Shown here in pieces: positions 43,686-51,859 of a stretch of DNA of 64,000 nucleotides (position 1 is its first letter; every line of letters starts with the position of its first letter). Location of the stretch: the NCBI GenBank assembly GCA_963705285.1, contig OY970066.1, positions 930,001-994,000 of the forward strand, given 5' to 3'. The stretch comes from JACMLD01 sp963705285. Lineage in GTDB: Bacteria; Bacteroidota; Bacteroidia; Chitinophagales; Chitinophagaceae. The position numbers and the translations under genes were made by a program. The notes under the pieces are model-generated. The model saw nothing but the letters and a program-made list of their open reading frames with translations, was not told where the DNA came from and ran no database searches.

Positions 43686-45122
43686 TTAAGCTCCGGCGAT
43701 CTCTTGCTCACGGATGGTAACCGAGTTCTCTGGTTTTCCCGTGATCAGACCGCGACAGGCGGCAGCACCGCACCGGCAATGAAAAGGCTCCATGTGTTCA
43801 TCATCAAGAAAAGAGGCGTAATCCAGTGTTAGTTCTTCTCCTTTTTCAATGTTACGAAGGGCTACAATGTTGAGGCCTTCATATTTTGTGTTGGGTTCAC
43901 AACTATGGTTTTGCGGAGCCCATCCGGCGGGGCTATCATCCCAGAGCAAAAATACTTCATTACTTACAGGGTATGCGTAGCGGCGGAAGATTTCTTTTTC
44001 TTCGGAGTTCCAGTTTTGTTCAACGTAGCGGCGGGTGACGAGGCGCTGTGGCTTCTCTTCACCCTTAAAAATCAGCTCATTGCAAATTACAGGGCGGGTG
44101 GCATAAATGCCAAATCCAGCGATGGCGTTGCCCTTCATCTGGTATTTTAACTGTTTCCTGGCATGGCGTGCCACGCCTTCTGCAATTATATGTTTCAGAA
44201 AGCCGGCCTGGCCAATGCCATCGTGTTTGAGTATATAATCGGCAGAACCTTCGTATCCGTCTGTATAAAATACGGAGCAGGTAAAGTTCACTTCCAGGAA
44301 AAAGAGTTCGCCATTGTCGTTTCTGCGGAAATCCATTCTTGCATAACCCACACCACCAAAGCTTCTGAAAATGCGTTGGGCGGCGCGGCGCAATTGCTGG
44401 TCTATGATCTGATCTTTGCAGGGTATATTGCTATCGGGGTGCAATTCAGATGTTTTGAGTGCATATGTTTTAAACTGATTGCCTTTTGGGAAAACAAACT
44501 CAATGGGTTTAAAGACAACAGATTCTTTTTCGTTATTAGGATCGGCTGCTACCAGTACGGTAAACTCGCGGCCTTTTATATATTCTTCAACCAGCAGTTG
44601 CTCATATTCATTAATGATTTCAGCTACTTTTTGTTTCAGCTCCTGTTTGTTTTTTACCAGGGAGTGTTCATCCACCCCCAGGCTATCGCCGGCTTTGGCA
44701 GGTTTTACAAACAAAGGAAAACGCAATTGTTCGATGGCTCTTTCAACGTCTTCCATATTTTCAACCAGTACATACGGCGGGGTAAGTACACCTTCTGTAT
44801 AGGCAACATACTTCATGAGTTCTTTTGGGGGATCATATAAGAGTGATGACGGGCCGGTATGCGGCATGTTCAACAGCTCCAATGTATATACCACATCTAT
44901 AGAAGGAACATCCCATTCAAGGTAACCCTCGCAGAGATTTACAAAAATATCGTAGCCCTTATTTTTTAGCTCTTTCAGTTGCCGGTAGGTATGCAGCTTA
45001 CTTAGAAACACATTGTCTACAGTGTCGTTGGGCAACAGGCTGGCTATGTTACGGGGCGGGTCATAGTTTTTATAATCTACAGACGAGGCCGAGTAGTCGG
45101 GTTGCAGTACGCATATTTTCAT
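43686..45122 (-). CDS. ATP-grasp ligase fused to a SET/post-SET methyltransferase domain
   Basis: 478 residues. The N-terminal two-thirds are a D-Ala-D-Ala-ligase-like ATP-grasp enzyme: FPLFVKPAKAGDSLGV, LLVEEYIKGREFTVLV, GYARMDFRRNDNG and the metal-binding LEVNFTC. Residues about 330-465 are a SET domain: GFGIYATRP, NHSCEPN (405-411), GEELTLDY (428-435) and a post-SET zinc cluster CRCGAAACRG (Cys449, 451, 457). Predicted chemistry is ATP-dependent amide-bond formation by one domain and S-adenosylmethionine-dependent lysine methylation by the other. No other bacterial fusion of this type comes to my mind with a known product. Third gene of the cluster. Confidence 0.85.
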   Translation of the reverse strand: MKICVLQPDYSASSVDYKNYDPPRNIASLLPNDTVDNVFLSKLHTYRQLKELKNKGYDIFVNLCEGYLEWDVPSIDVVYTLELLNMPHTGPSSLLYDPPKELMKYVAYTEGVLTPPYVLVENMEDVERAIEQLRFPLFVKPAKAGDSLGVDEHSLVKNKQELKQKVAEIINEYEQLLVEEYIKGREFTVLVAADPNNEKESVVFKPIEFVFPKGNQFKTYALKTSELHPDSNIPCKDQIIDQQLRRAAQRIFRSFGGVGYARMDFRRNDNGELFFLEVNFTCSVFYTDGYEGSADYILKHDGIGQAGFLKHIIAEGVARHARKQLKYQMKGNAIAGFGIYATRPVICNELIFKGEEKPQRLVTRRYVEQNWNSEEKEIFRRYAYPVSNEVFLLWDDSPAGWAPQNHSCEPNTKYEGLNIVALRNIEKGEELTLDYASFLDDEHMEPFHCRCGAAACRGLITGKPENSVTIREQEIAGA

Positions 45123-45141
45123 AAAACAACTGATAAGAATA

Positions 45142-45183
45142 TTAAGAGTAGCGTTTTGAGACAGGAGGATGGCGGTCTTTCAT
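45142..45183 (-). CDS. possible 13-residue leader or precursor peptide
   Basis: A minus-strand ATG-to-TAA frame of 13 codons (MKDRHPPVSKRYS) lies in the 108-nt gap between the two ATP-grasp genes. It could be a chance frame; no clear ribosome-binding site is visible. It is noted only because a ligase/methyltransferase cluster might act on a short Lys-containing peptide. Confidence 0.12.
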   Translation of the reverse strand: MKDRHPPVSKRYS

Positions 45184-45230
45184 TATACAATTTGCAGCCA
45201 AGCCGCGGCGCTGTTTGTATTGCACAGAAC

Positions 45231-46403
45231 TCAGCCTTGTTTGATGAGGCGTTTTTCTGTTCTTGTAACGGTCTTTTTGGTTTTGGGTACAGGTTTTCTT
45301 CCTTTTCTTCTTGCCAGGGCATTGTCAATGATAGCGGCCACCATTTGGCTAAAGGTGTTTCCAGACAAACGCAAAATAGCGCCGATAGAAGTATAATCTT
45401 CATCTTCGCTGATGCCGCATTGTGCATTTACTTCCAGGACGTACAACTTGCCGGTGTTTTTATCCATCCGCAAATCTATTCTGCCATAACCTTTACCCCC
45501 AACCGACACATATGCATCCCAGCTAAGTTTGGTAATGGAGGCCATCAGCTTTTTATCTGGATGGTGATAGGTATAAAAAGGTTCGTCATTGGGCAGGGGT
45601 GTCTCTTCATCATAAGTTTCCCAGAGCCTGTCGAACGAAAGAAATTTTTCATTGTCAGGAAGTGCGGGATGAAAGACGCGTTCAACAGGTGTATACAAAA
45701 TACTTTTATTGGGCTTGTCTGCATCGCCCACAATAAACGTGGTGAATTCAGGGCCCGCAATATATTCTTCGGCTATTACCCCGCCTGCGGTAAGACTCCA
45801 GCCGCGGTAGCCATCAAATAAAATTTTTAATTGGGCAGTCAGTTCTTCCCGTGTACTTACTACTGATTTAATACCAACACCCATACTACCACCAGATACG
45901 GCGGGTTTTACAATCAGCGGTTGGCCAAGTTGTTTAAATATATTTTGAAGGGAGGCGCCATCTTCTGTGATCACCCGCCAGGCCGGTGTGGCAATGCCTG
46001 CTTTGTCAAACGCCTCTTTCATTACAATTTTAGAGGTGGTGATATCATAGAAGTGCTCATTAGCGCCGGTATAGATCATTTTTTTCTGGTGCAGGTATTT
46101 CAGCACAGAAATGCCCGGGGTGCCATTGATCTCATCGCCATCACATAAATTCAGAATAACAGGTGGAAGGGCGGTGGTATCCATTTCTATCATGTCTATT
46201 ACATCCCTGTAATTCTGCATGGTAACGGGTTGCCATACCCATTCGGTAGCGAGTGCCGCAAAGGCCCTGGTATATTCTTCTATACTTTGAGAAAAATCGT
46301 AGTAGTAGTCAACATTGGCGTCTCCGGTATGAAGTTGCGGGGCCAGCACCCAAACTTTGCGTTGCTGTAAATCGCTTTTATGTAAACTTTCCGGTGACGA
46401 CAT
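45231..46403 (-). CDS. D-Ala-D-Ala-ligase-like ATP-grasp protein
   Basis: 390 residues from the ATG at 46403; a GTG at 46409 adds two. ATP-grasp motifs: QPLIVKPAVSGGSMGVG, VIAEEYIAGPEFTTFIV, GYGRIDLRMDKNTG and VLEVNAQCGISEDED, with the acidic metal ligands in place. A Lys/Arg-rich tail (RRKGRKPVPKTKKTVTRTEKR) ends the protein and could bind nucleic acid, membrane or a partner, or be a SET-type methylation substrate. It starts 14 nt after the small SET gene and precedes the fusion protein; the two ligases are likely paralogues. Confidence 0.85.
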   Translation of the reverse strand: MSSPESLHKSDLQQRKVWVLAPQLHTGDANVDYYYDFSQSIEEYTRAFAALATEWVWQPVTMQNYRDVIDMIEMDTTALPPVILNLCDGDEINGTPGISVLKYLHQKKMIYTGANEHFYDITTSKIVMKEAFDKAGIATPAWRVITEDGASLQNIFKQLGQPLIVKPAVSGGSMGVGIKSVVSTREELTAQLKILFDGYRGWSLTAGGVIAEEYIAGPEFTTFIVGDADKPNKSILYTPVERVFHPALPDNEKFLSFDRLWETYDEETPLPNDEPFYTYHHPDKKLMASITKLSWDAYVSVGGKGYGRIDLRMDKNTGKLYVLEVNAQCGISEDEDYTSIGAILRLSGNTFSQMVAAIIDNALARRKGRKPVPKTKKTVTRTEKRLIKQG

Positions 46404-46417
46404 AAACACAGAGACAG

Positions 46418-46921
46418 TTAGTACTGCTGCTTGTTTTTTAGTTTACGTTTAATAAAATCAGTTAACCTGTATTGGTCAAGTACATCATCTTTTATATGAG
46501 ATGCGCCTTCAATAGTGGTTAGGCAATTGGTAGAACCGCAATAGCAGGTAAACGGTTGTACCATTTCCCATTCTGTTGAAGGGTAAAAGAAGGTAAACTC
46601 ATCGCCGGTATTGATTTCGGCCAGGCAAACCAGTTGCATCAGCGTAGTATCAAAGAAAACCGTGGGGGAGCAACTGTGGTTAATGTATTGCAGAAACTCA
46701 GGTTGCAGGGTAATATGTTTGTCATCATCTATCTGAACGGTGAGGTAGGTTACAACCGACGAAGTGGTACCTGCATGAAAAGAGCAGATAACATCTCCCG
46801 GGGCAAACGATGTAGTGGCATGTAACGATTGCTGTCCGGTAGTTTCGTTTTTCCAAACTTCGGCAAAACCATTGTTGCTTATTAACCGGAGTGTCTGGGC
46901 GGCGGCTGATTTTGTTGTCAT
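46418..46921 (-). CDS. stand-alone SET domain methyltransferase-like protein
   Basis: 167 residues, a minimal SET domain: an LHATTSFAPGDVI strand region, FLQYINHSCSPTVFF (NHSC motif), GDEFTFFYPSTEW (the catalytic Tyr region, ELTLDY in the fusion protein) and a post-SET FTCYCGSTNC with three Cys. The N-SET and pre-SET zinc regions of eukaryotic proteins are absent, as in other small bacterial SET proteins. Expected to methylate lysine in a protein or peptide with SAM. First gene of the cluster; a dyad lies 73-116 nt upstream. Confidence 0.8.
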   Translation of the reverse strand: MTTKSAAAQTLRLISNNGFAEVWKNETTGQQSLHATTSFAPGDVICSFHAGTTSSVVTYLTVQIDDDKHITLQPEFLQYINHSCSPTVFFDTTLMQLVCLAEINTGDEFTFFYPSTEWEMVQPFTCYCGSTNCLTTIEGASHIKDDVLDQYRLTDFIKRKLKNKQQY

Positions 46922-46993
46922 GCAGGCTTTAAAAATGGGGTTTGAAATGGTTGTTTATCATTAAAGCATTCATCAGATAAAATAACAACTATA

Positions 46994-47037
46994 TAGAATA
47001 GTTTTTTTGTATTAATTAAAAGTAATAAACTATTCTA
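46994..47037. promoter_or_regulatory. 11-bp inverted repeat upstream of the SET/ATP-grasp cluster
   Basis: TAGAATAGTTT at 46994-47004 is matched exactly by AAACTATTCTA at 47027-47037, with 22 bp between. It lies between the helicase gene end (47096) and the SET gene start (46921), so it could be an operator for the cluster. The stem is AT-rich and has no adjacent U-tract on the minus strand, which argues against a plain terminator. Confidence 0.45.
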
Positions 47038-47095
47038 AATAAATGGTAATGTAAAAAAAAAATTATACACAATACCAGCCATGCATAGTGCATAA

Positions 47096-49324
47096 CTATG
47101 GGTTAACATTCTTCTGCTGCAATCTTTGCCAATGATTCATTGCAATCCGGATGTCTGTATACGAAAAGTCATCACCCAATATTTCTTTAATGGGAGTTAT
47201 TGCAATGCCGCCCACTTCTTTTACAACAGGCAGCATGGTATTCAACTGATCGGCACTTAACAATTCCAGTGCATCAATCTCCCCGGTAAGCACAAACGTG
47301 GCCAAATGCGCGCTCACAGTGCCTTCTGTAAGTTGGCGCAGGGCTGCTATCTCGGCAATGGTGTTACCCTTTCTAAACAGGCCAAGGCTTTCTGCCTGGC
47401 TGCTGCCTTTTATGGAAGTGTTTTTTGCACCCTTATTATTGGTAGACGGTGCAATGTATGCAGTGGTATACCGATTGTATGTATCCGCGTCTTTACAAAA
47501 GATGATATCGCCGTAAGCTGCACCAATCATTTTTTTAACCTGTTGTATTAGCAACCCTTCTATACCGGCCAGTTCGGTTATGTATTTACGCAACCGGCTT
47601 ACATGTTTAACAGAAGCGAGGTGCTGTTGCAGTGGAAGTAAAAGTTCTTCTCCCACACCTTTTACCAAATAGGCAATGCCTGCATTAACCCTTTCTTCAA
47701 GTGTGGAGATATTGCCCGTTTCTTCTACCTGTTGTAGCAAATACCGCAACTGGTGTTGAAATTTTTCACTAATGACCGACTGTTCTCTTGCTTTACTTAA
47801 TAACAGATGGCTTAAAGACAATGCACTTTGCGTATCTGGTAACTTTTTACCCGGAACCAGTTCCCTGAAACTGGCCATGGCATCGATTATCTTTTTATAC
47901 TCAAAGCATTTAACCAGTTCGGCTGCCCAATATTGTTGTTGCTCTGCCTGCAATATTTCCTGCAATGCCTCGGCCGCTGCCTCTTTCTGCGCAAACGCTA
48001 TTACCCGTGGGTCGGTGGCAACAGATGAACGGTGAAGCCTTGACAATAACACCATCCCTTCAAGCGAAGTACAGCGGCTAAGGGCAACATATACCTGCCC
48101 GGCCGCAAAGGAGTTGCCCGCATCAATAATGGCTTTGTCAAAAGTGAGCCCCTGGCTTTTATGGATGGTGACCGCCCAGGCAAGCCTTAGTGGATACTGG
48201 GTGAAGCTGCCCATTTCTTCTTCTTTAATGCTGTCTGATTCTTTATCATAATTGTAACGGATATTGCGCCAGGTTTCGCGTTCAATGGTGATCTCATCAT
48301 GTTCATTGTTATTGGCAGTGACGGTTATTTCATTGTCGCCCATCTTTTTTATAATGGCCAGTTTGCCATTAAAAAACTTTCTGTCAGTTCCGGAATCATT
48401 TTTAATGAACATTACCTGGGCACCTTCTTTTAACGAGAGGTTGATATCTGTGGGCAGTGCCTTATCTGAGAACTCGCCGGAAATGGCGCCTCTGAATACC
48501 ACCATCTTTCCGGGTAATTTTTCAAGTGCAGCAGTATTGATGGCGTCTGTGCTACGGTTATGTGTACTTAATGTGATGTAACTACCCGCTGAGGCAGGGT
48601 TAAAGCCGGGCTGGTAACGGTTGTTGAGCAATGTAAAATCGGCGTCGGTAAGCTGGTTATTTCTTACACGGTTCAATACATCTATAAATTGCTGGTCAGT
48701 TTGCCGGTAGATCTTTTTTAATTCAATGTACAGCGGAGGCTCCTCCAGCAGTGCATGAGCGCTAAAAAAAAATGGGCTTTGATAGAATGGCTGGAGTATA
48801 TCCCATTCATTGTTGGCAACAACCGGCGGCAGCTGGTACATATCGCCAATATATAAAATCTGCACACCGCCAAAGGGCTGATTTGGTTTTTTACGAAAAT
48901 GACGCAGTATGGTATCCATTGCATCCAGCATGTCTGCCCGCACCATACTTATTTCATCGATGATCAACAACTCAAGCTCCATCAGCAGATTACGCTTATC
49001 TGCGGCAAAACGGATGTTTTTGAAAAGGCTGTGTTTATCGGCCACCGAATCGTTGTTGTCTGTAAAGCCCCTTTGGGTGCCGGGTATGAAGGGACCGAAT
49101 GGCAATTGAAAAAAGGAGTGCATGGTTACCCCACCTGCATTAATAGCCGCCACACCGGTTGGTGCAACTACTACGGAACGTTTATGAGTATGCTCCTTAA
49201 TATGTTTAAGAAAGGTTGTTTTACCTGTTCCGGCTTTACCGGTTAAAAAGATGTGGCGAGATGTATTATTAACAAGATCCGCCGCCAGTTTAAATAAGGT
49301 ATTAGAGGCGTCTGTTTGTAACAT
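47096..49324 (-). CDS. Pif1/RecD-like DNA helicase with C-terminal winged-helix domain
   Basis: 742 residues. Walker A is in LTGKAGTGKTTFLKHI (about residues 24-39), the Walker B-like motif in ELLIIDEISMVRADMLD, and AWAVTIHKSQGLTFDKAII with YVALSRCTSLEG near the middle are the late SF1B motifs. The C-terminal part resembles an RQC/HRDC-like helix-turn-helix (GNTIAEIAALRQLTEGTVSAHLATFV). Such proteins unwind DNA in repair or replication and are widespread in Bacteroidota. Not obviously linked to the SET cluster. Confidence 0.92.
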   Translation of the reverse strand: MLQTDASNTLFKLAADLVNNTSRHIFLTGKAGTGKTTFLKHIKEHTHKRSVVVAPTGVAAINAGGVTMHSFFQLPFGPFIPGTQRGFTDNNDSVADKHSLFKNIRFAADKRNLLMELELLIIDEISMVRADMLDAMDTILRHFRKKPNQPFGGVQILYIGDMYQLPPVVANNEWDILQPFYQSPFFFSAHALLEEPPLYIELKKIYRQTDQQFIDVLNRVRNNQLTDADFTLLNNRYQPGFNPASAGSYITLSTHNRSTDAINTAALEKLPGKMVVFRGAISGEFSDKALPTDINLSLKEGAQVMFIKNDSGTDRKFFNGKLAIIKKMGDNEITVTANNNEHDEITIERETWRNIRYNYDKESDSIKEEEMGSFTQYPLRLAWAVTIHKSQGLTFDKAIIDAGNSFAAGQVYVALSRCTSLEGMVLLSRLHRSSVATDPRVIAFAQKEAAAEALQEILQAEQQQYWAAELVKCFEYKKIIDAMASFRELVPGKKLPDTQSALSLSHLLLSKAREQSVISEKFQHQLRYLLQQVEETGNISTLEERVNAGIAYLVKGVGEELLLPLQQHLASVKHVSRLRKYITELAGIEGLLIQQVKKMIGAAYGDIIFCKDADTYNRYTTAYIAPSTNNKGAKNTSIKGSSQAESLGLFRKGNTIAEIAALRQLTEGTVSAHLATFVLTGEIDALELLSADQLNTMLPVVKEVGGIAITPIKEILGDDFSYTDIRIAMNHWQRLQQKNVNP

Positions 49325-49648
49325 GGAATAAACGTTTTTACAAAAGCGGAATAACGGAGTTTTATCAAAATTAGTAATCCTGTTATTGTGCGCAGAAAAA
49401 TGATTGGTTGCTGAGGCGTCCCCAAATCATAATATGATGAACTGGTAATGCACTGCAGACCTTTATAAAAGAATTACGGGTGTTTGCCTGCAAATGCTTC
49501 CAATAATGAATTATTAATATCAATGATTATGACATCCTTGATTAATAAAATTTTCGCCATGGGTTATACAAACACAGACAGTAGTTTATGATTATGTACC
49601 GGTACTGCGCCTGCAAACCCATGACGAAAATTCTTTATGGAGTATTTA
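49325..49648. other. intergenic region between helicase and ssb genes
   Basis: 324 bp of AT-rich DNA with no supported gene. It should carry the helicase promoter; no consensus match is visible. Confidence 0.4.
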
Positions 49649-49996
49649 CTATTGCGCTCCCGCCTTTGAACCCAGCAAGAGTACTTCGTTTACCTGTATT
49701 TCTGTTGTGTAAATTTTGACACCCTGTTTGTCTTCATAGGTGCGGTGCACAAGTTTTCCTTCAATAGCAACTTCACTTCCTTTGTTAAGGTATTTTTCTG
49801 CTATTTCTGCCAGCCTGCCCCAGGCTACCAGTGTATGCCATTGGGTGTCCGACACTTTTTCGCCCTTATTATTGCGGTATGTTTCATTGGTAGCAACACG
49901 GAAGCGTGCCAGTTTTTTACCGCTCTCGGTATTGCGTATATCTGGCTGGTTGCCTAAATGACCAATCAATTGCACTTTGTTTTTTAATGCGTACAT
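49649..49996 (-). CDS. ssb: short single-stranded DNA-binding protein
   Basis: 115 residues from the ATG at 49996 (MYALKNKVQLIGHLGNQPDIR); longer upstream frames have no credible start. The OB-fold motifs are clear: RNTESGKKLARFRVATNE, DTQWHTLVAWGRLAEIAEKYL and KGSEVAIEGKLVHRTYEDK. The C-terminus stops at LLLGSKAGAQ and lacks the linker and acidic DDDIPF-like tip that recruits partners. It may be an accessory SSB paralogue. Confidence 0.92.
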   Translation of the reverse strand: MYALKNKVQLIGHLGNQPDIRNTESGKKLARFRVATNETYRNNKGEKVSDTQWHTLVAWGRLAEIAEKYLNKGSEVAIEGKLVHRTYEDKQGVKIYTTEIQVNEVLLLGSKAGAQ

Positions 49997-50221
49997 AGTT
50001 GTAAATTTCTTGCCTCCCTGTACTTCCCGTACCAGTAAGGCGGTGTATAAATTTTTTTTATTTCGGTTTGTCAACGGCGCCATTGACCAACAACACAAAG
50101 ATGATATGCTGCAAAACGGTTAGCCGGTTTTTAAATATTTATGTTCGGATGTAAACGTTTGTAAACGCTTATGGATAGAAAAACTTTCAGTATCTTTCTT
50201 TACAAACCTTATCCATTGCTG

Positions 50222-50596
50222 ATGATACAACAATCAACGGACAGAGTCTGCATGGCCTGCGGTAAACCTGTAAAAGGCCGGTCAGATAAGAAATTTTGCG
50301 ACGATTATTGCCGCAATGTTTATAATAATGATCTTAAATCGGGCAGCAACAATTATGTGCGCAACGTCAACAACGCATTGATGAAGAACCGGCGTATACT
50401 GACCGGTTGCCTCGCCGCCGGAGAAGACAGTGTTAAAACTACCAAAGACAAATTGCTGCACAAGGGCATCCAGTTTAAATACCACACCCACACCTATACC
50501 AACAAAAAAGGCAATGTCTATTTTTTCTGTTACGATTATGGCTGGCTACCGCTGGAGAATGACTGGTACCTGGTGGTAAAAAGAAAAGAGGGATAG
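50222..50596 (+). CDS. small zinc-finger-like protein
   Basis: 124 residues from the ATG at 50222 (MIQQSTDRVCMACGKPV). The N-terminus has a CMACGKPVKGRSDKKFCDDYCRN pattern (CxxC and CxxxC) that resembles the DUF2116 family zinc ribbon. The rest is basic and Tyr/Asn-rich, with no other motif. Possibly nucleic-acid binding. It is divergent from ssb and 100 nt upstream of the DUF1016 gene. Confidence 0.65.
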   Translation: MIQQSTDRVCMACGKPVKGRSDKKFCDDYCRNVYNNDLKSGSNNYVRNVNNALMKNRRILTGCLAAGEDSVKTTKDKLLHKGIQFKYHTHTYTNKKGNVYFFCYDYGWLPLENDWYLVVKRKEG

Positions 50597-50696
50597 GTAC
50601 CAGACTGATACCGAAATGTCAAATAGATGTAATCAACAGAAAAACCGAAGTACACAATTTACTTCACCGGGCCTTGCCATTAAGCAATACAAGACG

Positions 50697-51758
50697 ATGA
50701 CGAAGATTATGAAAAAAGGCAGTAGGAATGTTTACAGTTCTATAAAAATACTGATTGAAAATGCCCAGTCAGGTATTGTGCGGAATGTGAATTCTATGAT
50801 GGTGTTGACCTATTTTCAGATTGGAAAAATTATTGTAGAAGAAGAACAAAACGGAGATCAACGAGCCGGATATTCAAAACAATTACTGATAAGATTAAGC
50901 GAAAAGCTTACAAAGGCCTATGGTAAAGGATACTCCCTTACCAATCTTGAGTATATCCGAAAATTCTACAAGATATACAGTAAAAGAGTTGCCAAGCCAA
51001 GCAGTAGAAAATTAGTGAAAAGACAAGGCACTAAGATTCCTCAATCACCGATTGAGGAATTCAAAACCTCATTTACCCTCAGTTGGACGCATTATATTCA
51101 ACTGTTGAAAATTGACGATGATAGCGAAAGGAGTTTTTATGAAATTGAAACAATACAGGGTAATTGGTCGGTAAGAGAGCTGCAACGGCAGTTTAATTCA
51201 TCCCTGTATGAACGTATTGCATTGAGTAAAGATAAGAGGCGGGTGAAAGAACTGGCTAAGAACGGTCAGGTAATGCTAAGGCCCACCGATGCATTAAAAC
51301 ATCATACCGTGCTAGAGTTCTTAGATCTAAAAGAGGAAGAAAGCTATTCCGAATCTGATTTGGAAAACGCCATCATCTCACGATTAGAACACTTCATGAT
51401 GGAACTGGGCAAGGGTTTTCTATTTGAAGGGAGACAAAAAAGATTTTCACTTGAAGGAGACAATTTTTATATCGACCTAGTCTTCTATAACCGCCTGTTA
51501 CGGTGTTATGTTCTTTTAGATCTTAAAATTGGAAAACTTACCCACCAGGATATTGGACAAATGCAGATGTATGTAAATTATTATGACCGAAAAGTAAAAC
51601 TGAAGGAAGAAGCCAGCACAATTGGAATTATTCTTTGTAAAGAGGAAAATAAGACGGTGGTTGAATTTACGCTATCTAAAGATAACAAGACCATTTTTGC
51701 CAAAGAATACAAGTTATACCTGCCTAGCAAAAACGATTTAAAAAAGCAACTTATCTAA
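50697..51758 (+). CDS. DUF1016 (YhcG-type) PDDEXK nuclease domain protein
   Basis: 353 residues from the ATG at 50697; longer frames start at 50616. The N-terminal DUF1016_N region is recognised by YFQIGKIIVEEEQNG and SLTNLEYIRKFY, and the C-terminal PDDEXK-like nuclease by RFSLEGDNFYIDLVFYNR followed by VLLDLKIGKL, with D...D-x-K acidic/Lys positions. Such proteins occur in restriction and other defence contexts, but no methylase or specificity gene is adjacent here. Composition is more AT-rich than the housekeeping genes around it, so recent transfer is possible. Confidence 0.85.
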   Translation: MTKIMKKGSRNVYSSIKILIENAQSGIVRNVNSMMVLTYFQIGKIIVEEEQNGDQRAGYSKQLLIRLSEKLTKAYGKGYSLTNLEYIRKFYKIYSKRVAKPSSRKLVKRQGTKIPQSPIEEFKTSFTLSWTHYIQLLKIDDDSERSFYEIETIQGNWSVRELQRQFNSSLYERIALSKDKRRVKELAKNGQVMLRPTDALKHHTVLEFLDLKEEESYSESDLENAIISRLEHFMMELGKGFLFEGRQKRFSLEGDNFYIDLVFYNRLLRCYVLLDLKIGKLTHQDIGQMQMYVNYYDRKVKLKEEASTIGIILCKEENKTVVEFTLSKDNKTIFAKEYKLYLPSKNDLKKQLI

Positions 51759-51805
51759 GGCAACAAAATTCTAAATCGGGGGGAGAGTCTATTTTTAAAA
51801 ACTCG

Positions 51806-51840
51806 AAAAGATACCTGAGTGGTATTACCAGGTATCTTTT
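51806..51840. terminator. bidirectional terminator between the DUF1016 gene and dnaN
   Basis: AAAAGATACCTG (51806-51817) pairs exactly with CAGGTATCTTTT (51829-51840). A- and T-runs on the two sides suit both convergent genes. Confidence 0.85.
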
Positions 51841-51859
51841 CTGTTCAGCGTGTACCCAA

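Noticed and set aside
50697..51758. Restriction-modification system
   Set aside because: No methyltransferase or specificity subunit is beside the nuclease.
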